From: WHTX01 sp038255145
Lineage (GTDB): Bacteria; Actinomycetota; Acidimicrobiia; Acidimicrobiales; CAIXPF01
Length of the DNA stretch: 64,000 bases
Direction of reading: 5' to 3'
Assembly (NCBI GenBank): GCA_038255145.1
Contig: JBBSLP010000008.1
Coordinates: 50,995-114,994, forward strand
Shown here in pieces: positions 58,928-64,000 of this stretch (position 1 is its first letter; each line of letters starts with the position of its first letter). A program made the translations under genes and the position numbers. The notes under the pieces are model-generated. The model saw only the letters and a program-made list of their open reading frames with translations, did not search any database and had not been told where the DNA came from.

Positions 58928-59513
58928 CTGATTCCTCTCGCGGGCTGGCCGCGTCCAGGGCCTCGGGTGGAGGGGCACCGCGCCAGCCCACGATCCGGGC
59001 CGGGGTGCCGGCGGCGATGCAGTTGGCGGGCAGGTCCCGGGTCACCACCGAGTTGGCGCCGACCACGGCACCGTCGCCGATGGTCACGCCGGACATGACC
59101 ATGACCCTGGCCCCCAGCCACACGCCGGCGCCGATGACGACGTCACCCTCGATGGTGTCCTGGTACATGGGCGGGGTGCCGGGCTCGACCCCGTAGTTGG
59201 AGGCGGTGAGGAAGACCTCGGGGCCGAAGAGGGCGTCCTCGCCGATGATCACCCGACCGGCCTTGTTGCCGGCCCACAGGTGGCAACGGGCCCCGATGGC
59301 GGTCCGGGCGCCGATCTGCACCCGCTCGCCGTTGGTGATGGACACGTTGGGGGCCACGCGCGCGCCAGGCCCGATGGTGGCCAGGCGCACCTGGCTGACG
59401 TGGGTGTAGTTGTAGTGGTGCAGGAGCTTGAGGCCGTGCACGTAGTTGCGGGGGTCGAGCGTCGAGGCCAGCGCCTTGCCGACGCGGGCGACGGGGTTGC
59501 CTCCGGCGCGCAT
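58914..59513 (-). CDS. hexapeptide-repeat acyltransferase (WbbJ-like)
   Basis: A 199-residue left-handed beta-helix acyltransferase. Hexapeptide runs begin near residue 45 (ATIGPGARVAPNVSITNGERVQIG) and include GEDALFGPEVFLTASNYGV and the closing CIAAGTPARIVGW. The arrangement matches sugar O-acetyltransferases of the maltose/galactoside acetyltransferase superfamily. The catalytic His expected in this fold is the one in ARCHLWAG. It lies in a minus-strand set with two GT2 genes, so it probably acetylates a sugar of the repeat unit on the cytosolic side, in contrast to AlgI/AlgX. Confidence 0.87.
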   Translation of the reverse strand: MRAGGNPVARVGKALASTLDPRNYVHGLKLLHHYNYTHVSQVRLATIGPGARVAPNVSITNGERVQIGARTAIGARCHLWAGNKAGRVIIGEDALFGPEVFLTASNYGVEPGTPPMYQDTIEGDVVIGAGVWLGARVMVMSGVTIGDGAVVGANSVVTRDLPANCIAAGTPARIVGWRGAPPPEALDAASPREESDALH

Positions 59514-59532
59514 GTGCTCTCCTCTGTTCGGC

Positions 59533-60429
59533 TCAGCCGCGGGTGGTGGCCTGGGCCCGAGCGGTGTCGTCGCGGTCCCACACCCCGACAGCTGCGGACC
59601 GGTTGCGCTGGCGGGCCTTGACCTTCGCCGCCACCGTCACCAGGCCGTACACCGCCACCTTGGGAACCATCGCCGGCTGGCGGGCCAGGCGCAGCAGCGC
59701 GGCCTTGTGCTCGAGGTTCAGGTCATCGGCCGACGACGCGAACAGTTCGTGGTTGCGGGCGTTGGCGGCCTGGATGCGGGCCTGGATCTTGATCAGGCTG
59801 CGCAACGAGTACGGCGGGTGGGTGGTGAAGTGGTGCTCGGACAGGCATCGTCGGGCCGACGCCGGCACCAGGCTGTGGATGAAGAAGTCCTCGGCCATGG
59901 TGTCGGGGAAGTCGACGAAGAGGGACCGGGCGTGCTCGCTGAGGGCGTAGAACCCACTGCCCACGTGGTCGTGCTGCACATAGGGCAACCGGGTCCACAC
60001 GTCGTAGTAGGCCCGGATGGCCCACGACCGGCCCTCGAGCTCGGGGCGCAGCCGGGGGGCGGCGATCTGGCAGCTGCCCTCGGTCAGGGCCCGGGCCACC
60101 GCCCTCGCCGCGGCGGTGCCCACCTCGATGTCGGCATCCACGTAGAGGCGGGGGAACGACGTGGCCACCTGGTCGCCCAGGTTCAGCGCCGCCGGCTTGG
60201 AGGCCACCGGGGAATCGACCACCCGCACCCCGGGGAAGCCACCGGCGATCTCCGCCGTGCGGTCGGTGCAGCCGTTGGTGACGACGATGACCTCGAACTC
60301 GTCCGGTTCCGCGTCGCGCAGGACCGAGGCCAGGCACCGGCCGATGACCTGCTCCTCGTTGTGCGCTGGGATGACGATGCTGACCACTGCCGCTCCGCTC
60401 CGTCCGCCGCCCGTGCCTGCACCAGGCAC
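59533..60429 (-). CDS. GT2 family glycosyltransferase
   Basis: A GT-A enzyme of about 284-298 residues. Core: VSIVIPAHNEEQVIGRCLASVL, VTNGCTDRTAEIAG and the metal motif LYVDADIEVG; the catalytic region is DTMAEDFFIHSLV. A hydrophobic stretch near the C terminus may bind the membrane. Start: GTG 60429 lies six bases past TAGCCT and would be leaderless; GTG 60387 (VVSIVIP) has its own Shine-Dalgarno-like GGAGCGG and starts right at the fold, so either may be used. It is the first gene of the minus-strand set with the acyltransferase and second GT2. Confidence 0.87.
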   Translation of the reverse strand: MPGAGTGGGRSGAAVVSIVIPAHNEEQVIGRCLASVLRDAEPDEFEVIVVTNGCTDRTAEIAGGFPGVRVVDSPVASKPAALNLGDQVATSFPRLYVDADIEVGTAAARAVARALTEGSCQIAAPRLRPELEGRSWAIRAYYDVWTRLPYVQHDHVGSGFYALSEHARSLFVDFPDTMAEDFFIHSLVPASARRCLSEHHFTTHPPYSLRSLIKIQARIQAANARNHELFASSADDLNLEHKAALLRLARQPAMVPKVAVYGLVTVAAKVKARQRNRSAAVGVWDRDDTARAQATTRG

Positions 60430-60435
60430 GGTGGC

Positions 60436-60441
60436 AGGCTA
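60436..60441 (-). promoter_or_regulatory. -10 box (TAGCCT) ahead of the GT2 operon
   Basis: Minus-strand TAGCCT, six bases, then GTG 60429. It is the promoter candidate for the GT2-acyltransferase-GT2 set. Confidence 0.45.
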
Positions 60442-60580
60442 CCGAGGTCGGTCCGGTGCGCCTCCTGGACCCTTCCGCAACGTGCAGGTCGGATCACGTT
60501 TTGGCCGGCGGTCGCCCGATCTGCGGACCTCGTCCCCCACAATGGGTACAGGAGGTTCGCCCTCGACCCCCCTCCAGAAC

Positions 60581-61750
60581 GTGAACTTGCTGCTACCGAC
60601 GGAACTCACCCAGCCCGATGCCGTCCCCTCACCCTCGCCCTCATCGGGGCACGAGGAGACCTGGGGGGCCATCGTCGTCTGCGGCATGCCCTTCGACGGT
60701 GAACCGCCGTTCTCGGACACCCACCTGCCCCGGGCCCTGGCCCGCGACCACAGGGTCCTCGTGGTCGAGCGGCCCCTACCCGTGCACCGGGGGGCCCGGT
60801 CGTTGCGGGCCCGCGTCGAGCAGATCGGCGAGCGGCTGTGGAAGATCCAGCCCCTGGCCCTGCCCGGACCGGACCGGCCCCGGCTGGCGCTGCTCAGCGA
60901 CCCCCTCATCGCCCGCCAGGTGTCCCGGGCGGCCGACGAGGTGCTGCCCCGGTCCCGGGTGATGATCACGTTCGCCCCCGCCCGTGGCCTGCTGCCCAGC
61001 GTCGAGCGCCAGCTGACCGTGTACTGGCGGCGCGACGCCGCGGCCAACGCCAACTACGTCATGTCGGTGCGCCACGAGGAGGCCCGCCACGAGCGGCTGC
61101 TGCGCCGAGCCGACCTGGTCGTGGCCGTGTCACCGCCTCTGCTGGCCGACTCGGCCGCCCACAACCCCGCGTCGGTGCTCCTGCCCAACGGGGCCGATGT
61201 CGCGCACTTCGCCGAACCGGGCATCACCTCGCTGCCCGATCTGCGACCTGGTCCCGTCATCGGCTACCTGGGCGCCGTCTCCTGGCGCCTCGACGTCGAC
61301 CTCGTGGCCGCACTGGCCACGGCCCGCCCCGACTGGCAGTTCGTCCTCGCCGGGGACGTGACCGTGGACCTTCCCACCGCGCCCAACCTGCACGCCGTGG
61401 GCCCCCAGCCCTGGTCGCAGCTGCCGGCCTGGGCCCACCGCTTCGACGTGGGCATCGTCCCGTACCTGATGGAATCCTTCAACCGGTCGTCGTTCCCCCT
61501 CAAGGTGTTCGACTACCTGGCGTCGGGCCGGCCCGTCGTCTCCACCCCCCTGCCCGGGCTCGAGGGCCTCGAGCCCTGCGTGCAGCTGGCCGACGGCGTG
61601 GACGCGTTCATCGAGGCCACCGAGGCCGCCCTGGCCGGCATCGCCACGCCCGAAGCGTGTCGGGCCCTGGCCGAGGCCAACTCGTGGGACCACCGCGCCG
61701 ACGCCCTGGCCGCGATCCTCGACGAGCGCCTCGCCCTCATCGCCCGCTGA
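60581..61750 (+). CDS. glycosyltransferase (GT4/GT1-like, GT-B fold)
   Basis: About 389 residues. The N-terminal half (AIVVCGMPFDGEPPFSDTHLPRALARDHRVLVVERPLP) is of the type in cell-surface glycosyltransferases that act on teichuronic or capsular units. The second half has VIGYLGAVSWRLDVDLVAAL, VGPQPWSQLPAWAHRFDVGIVPY and the donor-site region SSFPLKVFDYLASGRPVV with its Lys/Phe-x-Glu-like pattern. Start uncertain: GTG 60581 was used; ATG 60542 is in frame but an AGGAGG lies after it. Divergent from the GT2 operon. Confidence 0.85.
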   Translation: MNLLLPTELTQPDAVPSPSPSSGHEETWGAIVVCGMPFDGEPPFSDTHLPRALARDHRVLVVERPLPVHRGARSLRARVEQIGERLWKIQPLALPGPDRPRLALLSDPLIARQVSRAADEVLPRSRVMITFAPARGLLPSVERQLTVYWRRDAAANANYVMSVRHEEARHERLLRRADLVVAVSPPLLADSAAHNPASVLLPNGADVAHFAEPGITSLPDLRPGPVIGYLGAVSWRLDVDLVAALATARPDWQFVLAGDVTVDLPTAPNLHAVGPQPWSQLPAWAHRFDVGIVPYLMESFNRSSFPLKVFDYLASGRPVVSTPLPGLEGLEPCVQLADGVDAFIEATEAALAGIATPEACRALAEANSWDHRADALAAILDERLALIAR

Positions 61751-62077
61751 CGGGCGCGCCGAGGCCGTCTGTCACGGCAGCGACACCGAGATGTCAACGC
61801 GACGGTGGCGAGATGACGCCGCGGCGGCCGTGAACGTGGTCGTCGAACGGCGTGCAGGAGGTCCCGGGTCGCGGGCTCGGAGTGGGACCCGGGCGGGTCC
61901 CAGGAACGGCCCCACCGACAACGGCGTTCGGGCCTCTGGGTAGATCAGCCCACCAGGCCCGAGCGGGCGTGATGGCTACCGATGGAGCGCCGTTCTGGCA
62001 GGCACGACGTCCCCGGAGCGGCGCCGACTGGGCCGCTTCGGCCCCCGGGCCTTCACACAACCGGCACGTCCCCGGGG
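61751..62077 (+). other. gap before the sugar-transferase promoter, with a strong hairpin at 61883-61902
   Basis: No gene is seen. TGGGACCC and GGGTCCCA pair perfectly over eight bases around GGGC (61883-61902), a possible terminator for the preceding gene, though 130 bp away. An upstream CCCGGGTC (61863-61870) can instead pair with GACCCGGG (61886-61893), so two exclusive folds exist. Confidence 0.5.
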
Positions 62078-62105
62078 TTGACCCAAAATCCCCAGCCCCT
62101 ATCGT
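62078..62105 (+). promoter_or_regulatory. promoter of the initiating sugar-transferase gene
   Basis: TTGACC (62078-62083), 16 bases, then TATCGT (62100-62105). It is the best -35/-10 match in the window for a primary sigma factor. The spacer is AT-richer than the surroundings. Confidence 0.7.
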
Positions 62106-62111
62106 TCGCAG

Positions 62112-62272
62112 TGGTCCTATACGTCGTGCTCTCCGGAGCGGGATGTTGCGGCTCGCAGGCGGAAGCGAGTCGTAGCGTGGCCGGTCATCGCAGAACCAGT
62201 TCCAACTGGGGGCACGACGGCCTGTCAACCGCCTCGGTACCGGCGCCGCACAGGTCGGAGAACGTAGGAGAT
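62112..62272 (+). promoter_or_regulatory. ~160-nt structured leader of the sugar-transferase gene
   Basis: From the predicted start to the ATG the leader can form GCTC/GAGC (near 62128), CTCGC/GCGAG (near 62160) and CCAGTT/AACTGG (near 62200) hairpins. A good Shine-Dalgarno (GTAGGAG) ends two bases before ATG 62273. No known riboswitch consensus was recognised. Confidence 0.4.
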
Positions 62273-63814
62273 ATGAAGACCTTGAGCACATACCGGGCAG
62301 GAGCACCGAGCGCGGCGGGCGCATCGCAGCTCTCACCCGTGAGGCAACTCACCCAGCCCGCTCCGGCGACGGTTCGCCAGCTCGGGCTGGTGGAGACCCC
62401 GCGGCGTGGCCCCGGCCTCTCGGCCCGTCTCGTCAAGGGCATGTTGGTGCTGGCCGATCTGGTCACCATCGTCGCCGCCCTGGCCATCGCCCAGTTCCTG
62501 GCCGCCCACACCGGTGGCCGCCCCTCGCCCGACCAGGCCGGGGGCACGTGGCGCCTGATCCTGCTCTCCCTGCCCGTGTGGCTCGCCGCCCTGGTCAAGT
62601 ACCGGACCTACCAGGCCCGCTTCCTGGCCAAGCGCACCCAGGAGTTCCGCCGCATCGCCGCCGCCTCCCTGGTGGGCACGGCCTCCCTGATGGTCATCCC
62701 CGGGGTGTGGCGCTTCATCAGCGTCCAGCGTGACTTCGTCTTCTACAGCTTCCTCTTCGGCGTCACCATGCTGATGGCCGAGCGGGAGCTGGTGCGCCAG
62801 ACCTTCGCCAAGGCCCGCCGCGAGGGTCGCCGGCTGCGCCCCCTGCTCATCGTGGGCGACAACGCCGAGGCCCGTGAGCTGCGCCGGATGGTCGACAAGG
62901 ACCCCTCGCTCGGCTACCGCTTCGTCGGCTACATCGCGGTGGACCGCCACGTGCGCAACGCCCACCCCGAAGAGGTCCTCGGCGGCCTCGACACCGTGGT
63001 GCAGACGGCCCGGGACAACGACATGGCCAGCGTCATGATCGCGGCGTCGGCCATCGACGTCGGGCTGACCAAGCCCCTGGTGCGCCAGTTGCTCAAGAAC
63101 GGCATCCACGTCGAGCTCTCCCCCACCCTTCCCGACATCGCCGTCGAGCGGCTGACCATCCGCCCCCTGGGCCGCTTCCCGGTCATGTACCTCGAGCCCT
63201 TCCACCAGTCGGGCTGGCGCTCCCTGGCCAAGCGGGGCTTCGACCTGCTGGCCTCGGGTGCGGCGCTCACGCTCTTGGCCCTGCCCATGGTGACCGTGGC
63301 CGTGCTGCTCAAGCTCGACTCCAAGGGGCCGGTCTTCTACCGCCAGAACCGGGTGGGTCGCGACGGCCGCCTGTTCGACGTCATCAAGTTCCGCACCATG
63401 GTCCCCAACGCCCACGCCCTGCGGGCCGAGCTGGTGGCGCAGAACGAGGCCGACGGCCCCCTCTTCAAGATCAAGCACGACCCCCGGGTCACCCGGATGG
63501 GCCGGCTGATGCGCAAGACCTCCATCGACGAGCTGCCCCAGCTGTGGAACGTGCTGCGGGGCGAGATGAGCCTCGTCGGCCCCCGTCCCGCCCTGCCCGA
63601 GGAGGCCGCCCTGTGGGCTCCCGAGCTGCGTGACCGCCTGCGGGTGCAGCCGGGCATCACCGGCATGTGGCAGGTATCGGGCCGCTCGAACACCTCCTTC
63701 GAGGAGTACAGCCGCCTCGACCTCTACTACGTGGACAACTGGTCGCTGCTGACGGACCTGTCCATCGTGCTCAAGACCCTCCCCTCGGTGCTCCTGGCCC
63801 GAGGCGCCAGCTGA
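62273..63814 (+). CDS. polyprenyl-phosphate sugar-1-phosphate transferase (initiating, WbaP/WcaJ type)
   Basis: A 513-residue polyisoprenyl-phosphate hexose-1-phosphate transferase, which starts the lipid-linked repeat unit. N-terminal four-helix membrane region (LVLADLVTIVAALAIAQFLA; LPVWLAALVKYRTYQA), then a CoA-binding-like Rossmann domain (PLLIVGDNAEARELRRM), then the catalytic C-terminal domain: KRGFDLLASGAALTLLALPM, FYRQNRVGRDGRLFDVIKFRTM, ELPQLWNVLRGEMSLVGPRPALPEE and PGITGMWQVSGRS. All catalytic residues expected of the bacterial sugar transferase family are present. It is the likely first enzyme for the second cluster and has its own promoter and long leader, a sensible control point. 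Confidence 0.95.
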   Translation: MKTLSTYRAGAPSAAGASQLSPVRQLTQPAPATVRQLGLVETPRRGPGLSARLVKGMLVLADLVTIVAALAIAQFLAAHTGGRPSPDQAGGTWRLILLSLPVWLAALVKYRTYQARFLAKRTQEFRRIAAASLVGTASLMVIPGVWRFISVQRDFVFYSFLFGVTMLMAERELVRQTFAKARREGRRLRPLLIVGDNAEARELRRMVDKDPSLGYRFVGYIAVDRHVRNAHPEEVLGGLDTVVQTARDNDMASVMIAASAIDVGLTKPLVRQLLKNGIHVELSPTLPDIAVERLTIRPLGRFPVMYLEPFHQSGWRSLAKRGFDLLASGAALTLLALPMVTVAVLLKLDSKGPVFYRQNRVGRDGRLFDVIKFRTMVPNAHALRAELVAQNEADGPLFKIKHDPRVTRMGRLMRKTSIDELPQLWNVLRGEMSLVGPRPALPEEAALWAPELRDRLRVQPGITGMWQVSGRSNTSFEEYSRLDLYYVDNWSLLTDLSIVLKTLPSVLLARGAS

Positions 63815-63827
63815 CCCTGGCGGTGGG

Positions 63828-63844
63828 CTCCCGCCAGCCGGGAG
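63828..63844 (+). terminator. stem-loop after the sugar-transferase gene
   Basis: CTCCCG and CGGGAG pair around CCAGC, 13 bases past the stop, with no T-tract. Confidence 0.5.
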
Positions 63845-63916
63845 TGCGTTCGGATCTGAAGGACCAGCGGAGGCGATCCGATGCGCAGCGCCGGCCCCAT
63901 CTTGCCCGCCGACCGT

Positions 63917-63948
63917 GTTCAGGCGAATCGACGTCGAATCGCCTGAAC
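63917..63948. promoter_or_regulatory. 32-bp near-perfect dyad near the window end
   Basis: Arms GTTCAGGCGA and TCGCCTGAAC enclose A-TCGACGTCGA-A, itself a palindrome, so only the two flanking A's break the symmetry. It is 102 bases past the sugar-transferase stop and may be a terminator or an operator for a gene beyond the window. Confidence 0.55.
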
Positions 63949-64000
63949 AGCCCGGGCGAAGGGGTACCGCGGCCACTGAACTGGTTTGCTACCGCCAAGC

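Noticed and set aside
62333..63976. Minus-strand frame of over 500 codons opposite the sugar transferase
   Set aside because: The plus strand encodes a complete sugar transferase; the antisense frame is Gly/His/Gln-rich and without motifs.
63771..63998. 75-codon minus-strand ORF at the right edge
   Set aside because: Arg/Ser/Pro-rich with no ribosome binding site or -10 box; it spans two dyads and the end of the transferase gene.

Overview
The window is GC-rich (about 70% or more by eye), densely packed actinobacterial chromosome. GlgE, a MurA with Asp in place of the catalytic Cys, an atp operon with two separate b-type subunits, MeaB, a non-canonical glycogen phosphorylase and TAnnnT -10 boxes placed just ahead of start codons all fit Actinobacteria. 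The combination suggests the deep-branching Acidimicrobiia (Iamia/Ilumatobacter-like), but that placement is inference. I saw no tRNA, rRNA, CRISPR array, insertion sequence or prophage.

Layout. (1) 1-20.9 kb is mostly metabolism and housekeeping: the end of a VCBS/FG-GAP surface protein, glgE and glgP (alpha-glucan metabolism) flanking a decayed esterase pseudogene, two enoyl-CoA hydratases, meaB, a NifU-type scaffold, an aldo/keto reductase, murA, a sugar-porter-like MFS protein, a protein with a C-terminal J domain, glpX, rfbF plus a methyltransferase, a 2'-5' RNA ligase-like protein and ppk2. (2) 21-34.8 kb is a first surface-polysaccharide region: a 695-aa beta-rich cytosolic protein coupled to an O-antigen ligase/polymerase and a GT4, a Wzx flippase with an acyltransferase, two methyltransferases and a sugar epimerase, and a Wzz-like protein with a GT4. 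(3) 34.8-45.2 kb holds aroA, an SGNH lipoprotein and the complete ATP synthase operon (atpZ-like, I, B, E, two b-type genes, H, A, G, D, C). (4) 45.3-63.8 kb is a second polysaccharide region: an AlgX/AlgI-type O-acetylation pair, a membrane-anchored parallel beta-helix protein, a second flippase, a second Wzz-like protein with a very long disordered tail, a second ligase/polymerase, five glycosyltransferases, an acyltransferase and the initiating sugar-phosphate transferase.

How it works together (inference from families and order): the polyprenyl-phosphate sugar transferase starts a lipid-linked unit; GT2/GT4 enzymes extend it; RfbF, the epimerase and three related SAM methyltransferases probably supply unusual nucleotide sugars; hexapeptide acyltransferases and AlgI/AlgX acylate it; two Wzx, two Wzy-like and two Wzz-like proteins export and polymerise it. 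Two polymers, or one with modular variants, are likely.

Regulation seen directly: at least ten genes have a TAnnnT box 6-9 nt before an ATG/GTG, the arrangement expected for leaderless mRNAs. By contrast, the second wzz-like gene and the initiating transferase have leaders of about 160-170 nt with several hairpins. Perfect or near-perfect palindromes lie at the promoters of glgP, glpX and rfbF.
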